Below, one piece after another: positions 14,129 through 22,521 of a stretch of 64,000 nucleotides of DNA. Made by a program: the position numbers and the translations under genes. Where the stretch lies: contig JBFWPN010000009.1 of the NCBI GenBank assembly GCA_050249955.1, positions 1-64,000 on the forward strand, in the 5' to 3' direction. The notes under the pieces are model-generated. The model was not told the DNA's origin and ran no database searches. It was given only the letters and a program-made list of their open reading frames with translations. The DNA comes from CAVVIG01 sp050249955. Its GTDB lineage: Bacteria; Acidobacteriota; Vicinamibacteria; Vicinamibacterales; CAVVIG01. Position 1 is the first letter of the stretch, and each line of letters opens with the position of its first letter.

Positions 14129-16540
14129 TTATGCGAGCGACTGGCGGCGCAGCCGCAGTGCGTTCCCGATGACCGACACGGAGCTGAAGGTCATCGCTGC
14201 GCTCGCGATGATCGGACTCAACAGAATCCCGAAGAGCGGGTAGAGCGCGCCCGCCGCCAATGGCACGCCCAGGACGTTGTAGACGAAGGCAAAGAAGAGA
14301 TTCTGCCTGATGTTCCGCATCGTCGCGCGGCTCAGGCGGCGGGCTCGCACGATGCCGCGCAGATCCCCCTGCACAAGCGTGATCCCGGCGCTCTCCATCG
14401 CGACATCGGTCCCGGTGCCCATGGCGATGCCGACCTCGGCCTGTGCCAGTGCGGGCGCATCGTTGATGCCGTCACCGGCCATCGCGACGCGTCGTCCCTC
14501 GGCCTGCAGCCGCTTGATGACGACCGCCTTCTGCTCCGGCAGGACTTCCGCTTCCACCACGTCGATGCCGACCGACCGGGCGACGGCCTCGGCCGTGACG
14601 CGGTTGTCGCCGGTCAACATGACGAGACGCAGGCCGTCGGCGTGGAGCTCGCGAATCGCCTCGGCGGTGGTCGCCTTGAGCCGGTCCGCGACGCCCACGA
14701 GCCCGGCGTACGTGCCGTCGACGCTGACGAACATGACCGTTTCCCCATTGCGACGCAAGGCGTCCGCATCGGTCACCGAAGCCAGCGTCGCCCCGACCTC
14801 CGAGAGCATGCCTTGGTTGCCAATGGCGACGGTGTGCCCGTCGATGGTGCCGATTACACCCTTGCCGGTCAGTGACCGGAAGTTGCTGACGGCCGTTGTG
14901 CCGATGCCGCGCTGGTCGGCGCCACGGACGATCGCCTCGGCCAACGGATGCTCACTCACGCGTTCGAGGCTCGCGACCAGCCGGAGCACCGTGGCCTCGT
15001 CCATCGGCGCCGTCGCCCGCACGGTGGTAAGCGCGGGCTTCCCTTCGGTGAGGGTGCCCGTCTTGTCCACGACCAGGGTGTCGACCCGCTCCAGTGTCTC
15101 CAGCGCTTCGGCATTGCGCAGCAGCACGCCGAGCTCAGCTCCTCGCCCAGTGCCGACCATGATGGACATGGGCGTCGCCAGTCCCAGCGCGCACGGGCAC
15201 GCAATGATCAGCACGGCCACCGCATTCACCAGCGCGTGTGGCAGTCGCGGCTCCGGCCCCCAGACGGCCCAGACGGGAAACGTGACGAGAGACACCGCGA
15301 TCACGAGCGGCACGAACCAGCCGGCGACAACATCGGCCAGCCGTTGAATGGGCGCGCGGGACCGCTGTGCCTCCCCGACCAGCCGAACGATCTGGGCGAG
15401 CAGCGTGTCACTTCCCACGCGTCGCGCCTGCATCACGAAGGTGCCGGTGCCGTTCACCGTGCCGGCCGTGACCGCACTGGTGGCTGTCTTCTCCACCGGA
15501 ATCGGCTCGCCCGTCACCATGGACTCGTCGACGGTGCTCGACCCGTCCACGATCGTGCCGTCGACCGGAACCCGTTCACCCGGGCGTACGCGCAGACGCT
15601 GGCCGACCTCGACCTGCGCCAGCGGGACGTCGCGCTCCTGGCCGTCGGCGTCGATGCGTCGGGCCGTCGCTGGCGTCAGCCCGAGCAGCTTCTTGATCGC
15701 GGAGCTGGTCTGACTGCGGGCGCGCAACTCGAGCACCTGACCGAGGAGCACGAGCACGATGATCACCGCCGCCGGCTCGAAGTAGACGCCCACCTGTCCG
15801 CCATGGGAGTGGAACGACGCCGGGAAGAGCCCAGGCGCGAGGGTGGCGACGATGCTGAAGCCGTACGCGGCGCCGACACCCAGGGCGATCAGCGTGAACA
15901 TGTTCAAGTGGCGGTTCACGACCGAGGCCCAGCCCCGCACGAAGAACGGCCATCCACCCCACAGGACCACCGGCGTGGCGAGCAGGAACTGTGTCCACGT
16001 CATGGCCGCGGCCGGCAGGGCATGCTGGAGCACCTGCCCCGGCAGCAGGTCCGACACCATGAAGGCGAGGATGGGCGTGGTCAGCGCCAGCGACCAGCGG
16101 AAGCGGCGCGTCATGTCGTCGAGCTCGGGGTTACGCTCTTCGAGCGTCACCGTGCGTGGCTCGAGCGCCATCCCGCAGATGGGGCAGGATCCTGGAGCGT
16201 CGCGCACGACCTCCGGATGCATCGGACAGGTCCACTCCGTCCTGGTGATAGGCGCGGCCGAGACAGGCTCGAGCGCCATGCCACACTTTGGGCATGGCCC
16301 AGGTCCGATCTGCCGGACCTCGGGGTCCATGGGGCAGGTGTACTCGCGCGTGTCGCCCTCGGGGTGCGGGTGCGAATGACCAGACGGTGTGGCGGGGCTG
16401 GCGTCCAGATAGGCCTCCGGTGCCGCCTCGAACTTGTCGAGACAGCTGGGGTTACAGAAGTAGTACGTCTGCCCGTTGTAGTGGCTCGTTCCCGCTGCCT
16501 TCGCCGGGTCTACCTGCATGCCGCACACGACGTCTTTCAT
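14129..16540 (-). CDS. copA: Cu(I)-exporting P1B-type ATPase with YHS and heavy-metal-binding domains
   Basis: 803 residues. The N-terminus has a YHS domain (residues 1-45, VCGMQVDP, YYFCNPSC), a His-rich linker (GHSHPHPEG), and two copies of the heavy-metal-binding motif (YTCPMDPEV...CPKCGMAL at 68-90; WTCPMHPEV...CPICGMAL at 103-125). The ATPase core has TGEP, the membrane CPC (448-450), phosphorylated Asp492 in DKTGTLTEG, SEHPLAEA, and GDGINDAPALAQA. The last helices carry YNVLGVPLAAG and MTFSSVSVIGNALRLR, the signature for monovalent copper. It pumps Cu(I) from the cytoplasm. Strong GGAGG precedes the start. A relic of an RND pump lies upstream. Confidence 0.96.
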   Translation of the reverse strand: MKDVVCGMQVDPAKAAGTSHYNGQTYYFCNPSCLDKFEAAPEAYLDASPATPSGHSHPHPEGDTREYTCPMDPEVRQIGPGPCPKCGMALEPVSAAPITRTEWTCPMHPEVVRDAPGSCPICGMALEPRTVTLEERNPELDDMTRRFRWSLALTTPILAFMVSDLLPGQVLQHALPAAAMTWTQFLLATPVVLWGGWPFFVRGWASVVNRHLNMFTLIALGVGAAYGFSIVATLAPGLFPASFHSHGGQVGVYFEPAAVIIVLVLLGQVLELRARSQTSSAIKKLLGLTPATARRIDADGQERDVPLAQVEVGQRLRVRPGERVPVDGTIVDGSSTVDESMVTGEPIPVEKTATSAVTAGTVNGTGTFVMQARRVGSDTLLAQIVRLVGEAQRSRAPIQRLADVVAGWFVPLVIAVSLVTFPVWAVWGPEPRLPHALVNAVAVLIIACPCALGLATPMSIMVGTGRGAELGVLLRNAEALETLERVDTLVVDKTGTLTEGKPALTTVRATAPMDEATVLRLVASLERVSEHPLAEAIVRGADQRGIGTTAVSNFRSLTGKGVIGTIDGHTVAIGNQGMLSEVGATLASVTDADALRRNGETVMFVSVDGTYAGLVGVADRLKATTAEAIRELHADGLRLVMLTGDNRVTAEAVARSVGIDVVEAEVLPEQKAVVIKRLQAEGRRVAMAGDGINDAPALAQAEVGIAMGTGTDVAMESAGITLVQGDLRGIVRARRLSRATMRNIRQNLFFAFVYNVLGVPLAAGALYPLFGILLSPIIASAAMTFSSVSVIGNALRLRRQSLA

Positions 16541-16925
16541 GTGATTGTCCTCCTGCCTCCTTCACGCACGGGCGTCGGGTTCATTACAGTGCAAGCGCCC
16601 GCCCGCACCCAGCGGGTCCGTTGCTACAGTCGGGGCCCTGGCATTCGGCTGGGTTGTCATTCCGCGGAGGGCTCTGATGTCGGCATCGAGGCAGCGCCGG
16701 CTTCAGGAGGAACTGCCCCGCCCAGATCTCGGAGATGGCGCGTTGAGCGGCGATGGGCTTCGTGACGCCTGCGCCCGTGCCGGTGGACCCCATGATTGGG
16801 ACCAGGCCGGCGACATGGTCGCCACCGTCAGGAACGTCGGAGGGATGCGCCTGAAGCCGCCGCGTGGCACGGCGCGCGTGACGTGCGCCTCCTCGGCTCC
16901 GTGGTGCGGGGCGACGACCGATCGG
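16541..16925. other. Region upstream of copA with decayed sequence
   Basis: No intact gene. It should hold the copA promoter near 16550-16620. Its right half contains the relic of a cusA-like gene described separately at 16741-16855. Confidence 0.5.
16741..16855 (-). pseudogene. Frameshifted relic of a CusA-like RND pump (C-terminal fragment)
   Basis: Two reading frames on the minus strand together match the end of a heavy-metal RND pump. One frame reads GFRRIPPTFLTVATM, then the adjacent frame reads AGLVPIMGSTGTGAGVTKPI. In the intact cusA of this window the matching text is LRPKVMTVSTVIAGLLPIMW, STRAGAEVMKPLA. The frame break lies near 16810. Flanking sequence on both sides is not recognisable, so only a scrap of about 37 codons remains. 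It shows that a second copper RND pump once stood next to copA. Confidence 0.65.
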
Positions 16926-18275
16926 TCAGCCGCGCTCCCCGGAACCATCCGAGGCCGTGAGGTCCGGGGCGCGATCGGGATAGACCGAGGCCTGGTCCAC
17001 CTCCGCGGCGACGCCGAACCCGTACTCGGGCACCCAACGCCACGAGCCGACCACCTGGGTGCCGCGGTAATCGCGATACCCGCGTGTGTCGAAGCCGTTG
17101 TGGTGACGGGTCGCGTCCGCGGCCATTCGTGTCAGTGGCCATCGCTCGACGCGGCCCTCGGAGGGCTCGGCCACCCGCACGCGGAGCGGCGTCTGCTCGC
17201 CCTCGGCGGCCAGCAGGCCCGAGGCGATCAGGTGCTCGGGGAACCGGCTGTTGGAGAGCATCAGCCCGTCCTCGTCGAAGGCGTAGGTCTCGAACGTGGG
17301 CAGCGGCCCGGGCTGGCCGAGGATACGAAGGAAGTCGTCCTCGGCGTCGAAGGCGAAGAGTAACAGCGCGGCGGCGCCGGCGGCGACGCGCGCCCCGCCC
17401 AGTATGACGAGCTGTTCTGCGCCGTGCCCGAGCGCGAGCGGCAGCGACGTGCTCTGGCCCAGGTCATCCACGCGGCGGATGAAGGCCGCGAGCGCCGCGC
17501 CCTCGTCCGGCATCAGTGTCCGCCCCCAACGACGGCCCGCGGTCGTCAGTTGCCAGCCAATCGATCGCATCGCCCGCTGATGCTCGTCGAGTTCGGCGAT
17601 GAGCCGCCTCTCCAGCGAGGCCTCGGGTGGCTCGTCGTCGCGCGCCAGTGAGACGACAGCGTGCACGGTGTCAGTTGCAGCGATACGCCGCACCGATTCG
17701 GCAATGCAGTCCATCCAATTGCGCAGCGCGTCCACCCGGGCGTCCACCATCGCGTTGAGCAGCTGGACGACGGTGGCGGGCGTGAGGGGTGCCTGCACGA
17801 GCGGCGCAGGCCCCGGATGCGAGCGCAGGAACCCCGGCCCGCCGATGACCACTGGGCAATCGACATGGCGGATGAGCCGCTCGGCGAGGCCACGCCAGAG
17901 GAGCTCCGACATCCGCCCGCGTGGCGGCTCTTCGGCGACGACCAGCTCGACCGAATGGTCGCGCACGAACCGGGCGACGAGTTCCGCCGGGTCGCCCCAC
18001 TCCAGTCGGTGCCGGAACGGGACACCGGCGTGTGTCGGCCGCAGGCTCTTCAGCCAGGCTTCGGTTTCGCCGCTGACGAGATCGACACCAGAGTGGAGCG
18101 TCCCCTCGTCAACCGACGTCGTGGCGATCACATGGAGGAACAGCAGCACGGCGTTGGCGCGCGCCGCCAGGCGGCTCGCGAGCTCGCGTGTGGCGTCGTG
18201 GAGCCGCGGAGCCGTCGTGGTCACGAGGACGACGAAGCGTTCGTTCACCAGAGTGTGCCTTCCGCCACGGTTCAT
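16926..18275 (-). CDS. Universal stress protein domain fused to a cache-like sensor region
   Basis: About 449 residues. Residues 1-135 look like a universal stress protein: RFVVLVTTTAPRLHDATREL, FLHVIATTSVDEGTL, HSVELVVAEEP and GLAERLIRHVDCPVVIGG. The middle (about 150-290) is helical (VQLLNAMVDARVDALRNWMD). The C-terminal third carries ETYAFDEDGLMLSNSRF and GFDTRGYRDYRG, then SWRWVPEYGFGVAAEVD. Those motifs are familiar from extracellular cache-like domains of receptor kinases and cyclases. No signal peptide or membrane helix is evident, so a cytosolic sensor is implied, which is odd for this domain. A GTG at 18248 is an alternative start. It is divergent from soxC. Confidence 0.7.
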   Translation of the reverse strand: MNRGGRHTLVNERFVVLVTTTAPRLHDATRELASRLAARANAVLLFLHVIATTSVDEGTLHSGVDLVSGETEAWLKSLRPTHAGVPFRHRLEWGDPAELVARFVRDHSVELVVAEEPPRGRMSELLWRGLAERLIRHVDCPVVIGGPGFLRSHPGPAPLVQAPLTPATVVQLLNAMVDARVDALRNWMDCIAESVRRIAATDTVHAVVSLARDDEPPEASLERRLIAELDEHQRAMRSIGWQLTTAGRRWGRTLMPDEGAALAAFIRRVDDLGQSTSLPLALGHGAEQLVILGGARVAAGAAALLLFAFDAEDDFLRILGQPGPLPTFETYAFDEDGLMLSNSRFPEHLIASGLLAAEGEQTPLRVRVAEPSEGRVERWPLTRMAADATRHHNGFDTRGYRDYRGTQVVGSWRWVPEYGFGVAAEVDQASVYPDRAPDLTASDGSGERG

Positions 18276-18372
18276 CGCCCGGCAGCGGGGCACCATTCAA
18301 CCATACCTGGCCGGCCGAGAGTGCCATCGCAGGTAGAATCGCCCTGCGGCGCGTGGGCGCAGTGGAGGGGCT

Positions 18373-19569
18373 GTGAAGGTATCGCGACGAGAGCTGTTGG
18401 CCGGGGCTGCCGGAGCCGTGGCGTTCGGGACCGGCGTGGCAGGCCAGGGGAATGCAGGGCAGCCCGACCCCACGAAGGTTCGGGGCGGCCCGTCGCGGGC
18501 GCTCGGCGCCAGGGCCCGCGCCACGAATGTGCAGCGCCTGGTTCGCGGCGCCACCTCGTCGGGCACACCCCACCAGGACCTGATGGGCATCATCACCCCC
18601 GCCGACCTTCACTTCGAACGGCACCATGCCGGGGTGCCCGACATCGACCCGGCGTCGTACACGCTCCTGGTGCACGGCATGGTGGAACGGCCCACGGTGT
18701 TCACGCTCGCCGACCTCAGGCGGTTCCCATCGGTTTCACGGATCCACTTCCTCGAGTGCTCCGGCAACTTCGCCAGGGCGGCCCGCGCGGAGACGACACC
18801 AGGCGAGGTGGCCCCGCTGACCAGCACGAGCGAGTGGACCGGGGTGGCCCTGTCCACATTGCTGCGCGAAGTCGGCGCCAGCCCGAAAGCCACCTGGTTC
18901 CTGGCCGAAGGCGGCGACGCGGCCCTGCTGACCCGCAGCATCCCGGTCTCGAAGGCGTTCGACGATGCCATGGTGGCGTACGGCCAGAATGGTGAACCGC
19001 TGCGACCGGAGCAGGGATTCCCCGCGCGGTTGTTCCTTCCCGGATGGGAGGGCAACGCGAACGTCAAGTGGCTCCGCCGCCTCGAGCTGTCCGACCGGCC
19101 ATTCATGACGCGCGAGGAAACGTCGAAGTACACCGAGACCTACGCCAACGGCACCGCGCGGATGTTCAGCTTCGTGATGGACGCGCGCTCGCTCATCACC
19201 TATCCCGGGTATCCCGTGCGGGTGGATCCGGGCTGGATCGAGATCCAGGGGATTGCGTGGACCGGGGCGGGCCGGATCCGGCGGGTCGAGGTCAGCACCG
19301 ACGGCGGCCGCACGTGGCGAAGTGCCGCGCTCCAGGAGCCGGTGCTGTCCAAGGCGCACACCCGATTCCGCTATCCCTGGCACTGGACGGGCGGTGAGGC
19401 GGTGATCATGAGTCGTGCGGTCGACGAATCCGGCTACGTGCAGCCGACCCGGGCAGAGCTTCTGCGGCAGCGCGGCGTGGGCACCCCAACGTATCACCTC
19501 AACCCGATCACCGGCTGGGTGATCCGTGCAGATGGCCAGGTGGTCTACAAGGAGGAGCCGTGGGCATGA
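18373..19569 (+). CDS. soxC: SoxC-like sulfite dehydrogenase, molybdopterin subunit
   Basis: 398 residues exported by the Tat system (SRRELLAGAAGAVAFG with the twin arginine). The oxidoreductase molybdopterin domain includes the cofactor Cys129 in HFLECSGN. The C-terminal Mo-co dimerisation domain includes IEIQGIAWTGAGRIRRVEVS, TDGGRTWRSA. The closing segment GTPTYHLNPITGWVIR is typical of SoxC. It oxidises sulfite or sulfur-bound sulfane in the periplasm, passing electrons to a cytochrome c. Start is GTG 18373 with GGAGGGG upstream; a TAGAAT box lies at 18334-18339. The stop overlaps the start of the cytochrome gene. No soxXYZAB genes are present here. Confidence 0.93.
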   Translation: MKVSRRELLAGAAGAVAFGTGVAGQGNAGQPDPTKVRGGPSRALGARARATNVQRLVRGATSSGTPHQDLMGIITPADLHFERHHAGVPDIDPASYTLLVHGMVERPTVFTLADLRRFPSVSRIHFLECSGNFARAARAETTPGEVAPLTSTSEWTGVALSTLLREVGASPKATWFLAEGGDAALLTRSIPVSKAFDDAMVAYGQNGEPLRPEQGFPARLFLPGWEGNANVKWLRRLELSDRPFMTREETSKYTETYANGTARMFSFVMDARSLITYPGYPVRVDPGWIEIQGIAWTGAGRIRRVEVSTDGGRTWRSAALQEPVLSKAHTRFRYPWHWTGGEAVIMSRAVDESGYVQPTRAELLRQRGVGTPTYHLNPITGWVIRADGQVVYKEEPWA

Positions 19570-20189
19570 GGCGCACGCACGCGGCGATGGCCCTCGCGAC
19601 CATGGCATGGCTGTGGGCGGTCACCGGCTCTCCCGCAGCGCAGTCCGGCCGCTCGCCAGACGGGTCGCGTGGGTCGGGCCGATCGTCTGGCCCCGATCGC
19701 ATTGGCATCGGTCGCGAGGCGACACCGCAGGAGGTGGCGGCCCTCGACGTGGATGTCATGCCCGATGGGACCGGCCTTCCGCCAGGCCAGGGGACGGTGC
19801 CGGAAGGGCAGCGGTTGTACGCAGCGGGGTGTGCCGGCTGTCACGGCCGCACCGGCACCGAAGGGCCGAATGACGTGCTCGTGGGGCGCGAGCCGCGGAG
19901 CGGTTTCGGATTCTCGTCGAACCCGGCGCTGCCGCACACAATCGGCAACTACTGGCCCTACGCCACTACGCTCTTCGACTACATCCGCCGGGCCATGCCG
20001 GCCACGGCACCGGGCTCGCTCACCAATGCCGAGGTGTACGCGCTCACGGCGTTCCTGCTGCACGCCAACGAAATCGTGCCCGCCGACGCCGTGATGAATG
20101 CCGAGACGCTGCCGAAGGTGGACATGCCTGCGCGTTCGCACTTCGTGCGTGACGCCCGCCGCACGCAGACGCTGCCCGCACAGCGGTGA
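19566..20189 (+). CDS. soxD: SoxD-like c-type cytochrome, partner of SoxC
   Basis: 207 residues with an N-terminal signal peptide (ALATMAWLWAVTGSPAAQ) and one haem site, C89-A-G-C92-H93. The segments PNDVLVGREPRSGFGFSSNP and IGNYWPYATTLFDYIRRAMP (with axial Met), followed by LTNAEVYALTAFLLHANEI, match the cytochrome subunit of sulfite dehydrogenases. It should accept electrons from the molybdenum centre of SoxC. Start ATG 19566 overlaps the soxC stop (ATGA). At about 207 residues it is shorter than classical di-haem SoxD, so it is closer to the single-haem version. Confidence 0.88.
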   Translation: MRRTHAAMALATMAWLWAVTGSPAAQSGRSPDGSRGSGRSSGPDRIGIGREATPQEVAALDVDVMPDGTGLPPGQGTVPEGQRLYAAGCAGCHGRTGTEGPNDVLVGREPRSGFGFSSNPALPHTIGNYWPYATTLFDYIRRAMPATAPGSLTNAEVYALTAFLLHANEIVPADAVMNAETLPKVDMPARSHFVRDARRTQTLPAQR

Positions 20190-20222
20190 CGCACGACGAC
20201 ACTGTTCGAAGGAGACATCCCG

Positions 20223-20735
20223 ATGAACCTGACTGCCCCGTTTCTCCAGGAACTGGCCATGGAGGCCGCCACGACGCGTCGCCTGCTGGAGCGCGTGCCG
20301 GAGTCGGGACTTGCCTGGCGACCACACCCCAGGTCGATGTCACTGGGGCAGCTCGCCCTGCACGTGGCGACGCTGCCGGGCATGGTCTCGGGCTTCGTGA
20401 CTGGGGACACGCTCGACTTCAACGTCGCCGCGGTGGCGTCGCCCACCATCGACACACATGGCGCGTTGATGGCCGCGTTCGAAGACAGCATCGAGCATGC
20501 GCGGGGATACCTGGCGTCACTGTCTGACGCCCGCGCGCTGGAAGCATGGACGCTGCTGAACGGGCAGACGACCCTTCTCTCCGCACCTCGTGTGGGAGTC
20601 CTCCGGTCGCTCCTGTTCAACCACTGGTACCACCACCGGGGACAGCTCGTGGTCTACCTCCGCCTGCTGGACGTGCCGGTGCCCTCGGTCTACGGTCCAA
20701 CGGCCGACGAGAATCCGTTCGTCGCGGCGGACTGA
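20223..20735 (+). CDS. DinB family protein
   Basis: 170 residues of the DinB/YfiT four-helix bundle. The three metal-binding histidines are visible: LGQLALHVATLPG and, near the C-terminus, NHWYHHRGQLVVYLRLLDVP. Members are metal-dependent thiol transferases or hydrolases, but most are uncharacterised. It follows soxD by 33 bp with a good AGGAG upstream, so it may be co-transcribed; whether it acts with the sulfite dehydrogenase is unknown. Confidence 0.9.
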   Translation: MNLTAPFLQELAMEAATTRRLLERVPESGLAWRPHPRSMSLGQLALHVATLPGMVSGFVTGDTLDFNVAAVASPTIDTHGALMAAFEDSIEHARGYLASLSDARALEAWTLLNGQTTLLSAPRVGVLRSLLFNHWYHHRGQLVVYLRLLDVPVPSVYGPTADENPFVAAD

Positions 20736-20851
20736 CGCCAACGGCCCGCGGTGAGGCACTCGCGAAGCGGCGCGTTCATGAGCAATCCTCGAAACTGTCC
20801 AGGTTCGAGGAGCCCGGACACCGAAGATCCCGGCGAGTGTCGCCATATGCC

Positions 20852-20883
20852 TTGACATCCTACATATACAGGGCGACCATAGC
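20852..20883 (+). promoter_or_regulatory. Probable promoter/operator of the PadR-ABC operon
   Basis: TTGACA (20852-20857) is followed by an alternating TACATATACA stretch (20861-20870) and a CATAGC box (20878-20883). The AT-rich palindrome-like core resembles PadR operators, so PadR probably binds here and represses its own operon. Confidence 0.45.
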
Positions 20884-20904
20884 TGTCGACTGTCTAGGTA
20901 TCAC

Positions 20905-21240
20905 ATGGCGCCGATCAAATCCGATCTCCTGCAAGGCACGCTCGACCTGCTGATTCTCCAGGTCGTGTCACTGGGTCCGCTTCACGGCTATGCCATCGCG
21001 CAGCGCCTGCAACAGATGTCGCAGGACGTGCTGCAGGTTCAGCAGGGCTCACTCTACCCGGCACTGCACCGCCTCGAGGCGCGCGGCTGGCTGAAGGCCG
21101 AATGGAAGGCCACCGAGACCGGCCGCGAAGCCAAGTTCTACAACCTCACACGTGCCGGCCGGCGCCAGCTGGAGAGCGAGCGGGCCAACTGGGAACGCCT
21201 GGCCTCGGCGATCGGCCTGGTGCTGCGCACGGCGGAGTAG
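20905..21240 (+). CDS. PadR-family transcriptional regulator
   Basis: 111 residues with the PadR winged helix: KSDLLQGTLDLLILQVVSLG, PLHGYAIAQRLQQMSQDVLQ, VQQGSLYPALHRLEARGWLK and REAKFYNLTRAGRRQLESE. This short form is the regulator that accompanies acidobacterial export clusters with duplicated permeases. It is the first gene of an operon with the membrane-fusion protein, ATPase and permease that follow, starting 7 bp before the next gene. The ligand is unknown. Confidence 0.93.
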   Translation: MAPIKSDLLQGTLDLLILQVVSLGPLHGYAIAQRLQQMSQDVLQVQQGSLYPALHRLEARGWLKAEWKATETGREAKFYNLTRAGRRQLESERANWERLASAIGLVLRTAE

Positions 21241-21247
21241 CCGGGCC

Positions 21248-22501
21248 ATGGACATTGCACGGCCGCGCAATCGCGACGCCGAGAGGATGCGGCTGGCGGG
21301 ATATGCCGCCGTTGCAGTGGTCGTGCTCGGCGGGGCGTCGGTGGGTATCGCCAGGCTGAAGCCGGCGGCACCGACCGTCGAGGCGGCGACGCTGTGGCCC
21401 GACACCGTCAAGCGCGGACCGATGGTGCGCCAGGTGCGGGGGCTGGGGACATTGGTGCCAGAAGATCTCCGCTGGGTATCGGCGCCATCCCAGGGGCGGG
21501 TCGAGCGTATTCTCGTGCGTCCCGGCACGGAGGTGTCGCCCGACACGCTGCTCATCGAGCTGTCCAACCCGCAGCTCGAGCAGGAAGCCCAGGAAGCGAG
21601 GCTGAAGATGCAGGCCGCCGAGGCGGCCCTGGCCAGCCTCCGCATCCAGGTGCAGACCGACACCCTGCAGCAGCGTGCCGCGGTGGCCGCCATCGATGCC
21701 GACTACCAGAAGGCGCGCATGCAGGCCGACATGAACGAGGCGCTCGCCGCGCGCCAGCTGGTCAGCCAACTGGTCCGGCGGCAATCGCAGCTCGACGCCG
21801 AGCAACTCGCCATCCGGCACAGGCTCGCCGAGGAGCAGCTGGCCACCCGGGCCGACGCCGGCACCGCGCTGATCGCGGTGCAGCAGTCGGCCCTCGAGCA
21901 GGCACGCGCCGTCGCCGCGCTCAAAGCTCGGCAGCGCGACGACCTCAAGGTGCGGGCCGGCATCGCCGGGGTGCTGCAGATCGTACCGGTCGACCTCGGG
22001 CAGCAGGTGGCGCCGGGCACCAACCTCGCCCGAGTCGCGAACCCCGGGCGCCTCAAGGCCGAAGTCAAGATCGCCGAGATCCAGGCCAAGGACATCACCC
22101 TCGGCCAGCCGGCGACGATCGACACCCACAACGGCATCGTGTCCGGGCGGGTGGTACGGATCGATCCCTCCGTGCAGGCCGGCACCCGCACCGTCGACGT
22201 CAGCCTCGATGGTCCACTTCCGAAGGGCGCCGTGCCCGACCTCAGCGTGGACGGCACCATCGAGCTCGAGCGGCTCGATCAGGTGCTCTACGTCGGCCGC
22301 CCCACCTTCGGGCAGGAGCAGGGGCACATCTCGCTCTTCAGGATCGAGCCCAACGGCACCTATGCCAGCCGTGTGCCGGTCATGCTCGGTCGCAGCTCCG
22401 TGAACGCCGTCGAAGTGCTCGAGGGGCTCTCCGAAGGGGACCGCGTCATCCTCTCGGACATGTCGGCCTGGGACAGCGTCGATCGCATCCGTCTCGAGTA
22501 G
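21248..22501 (+). CDS. Periplasmic adaptor (HlyD/MacA-like membrane-fusion protein)
   Basis: 417 residues: one N-terminal membrane anchor (LAGYAAVAVVVLGGASVGIA), a lipoyl-like half (GTLVPEDLRWVSAPSQGRVE), and a long coiled-coil hairpin rich in Gln/Ala/Glu (about residues 100-235). A second lipoyl half (VRAGIAGVLQIVPVDLGQQV) and beta-barrel segments then follow. Such proteins link an inner membrane ABC exporter to an outer membrane channel. It is followed by the ATPase and permease genes, as in MacAB-type systems. No outer membrane channel gene is present in this operon. Confidence 0.9.
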   Translation: MDIARPRNRDAERMRLAGYAAVAVVVLGGASVGIARLKPAAPTVEAATLWPDTVKRGPMVRQVRGLGTLVPEDLRWVSAPSQGRVERILVRPGTEVSPDTLLIELSNPQLEQEAQEARLKMQAAEAALASLRIQVQTDTLQQRAAVAAIDADYQKARMQADMNEALAARQLVSQLVRRQSQLDAEQLAIRHRLAEEQLATRADAGTALIAVQQSALEQARAVAALKARQRDDLKVRAGIAGVLQIVPVDLGQQVAPGTNLARVANPGRLKAEVKIAEIQAKDITLGQPATIDTHNGIVSGRVVRIDPSVQAGTRTVDVSLDGPLPKGAVPDLSVDGTIELERLDQVLYVGRPTFGQEQGHISLFRIEPNGTYASRVPVMLGRSSVNAVEVLEGLSEGDRVILSDMSAWDSVDRIRLE

Positions 22502-22521
22502 CTCACCCAACGAGGAACCGC

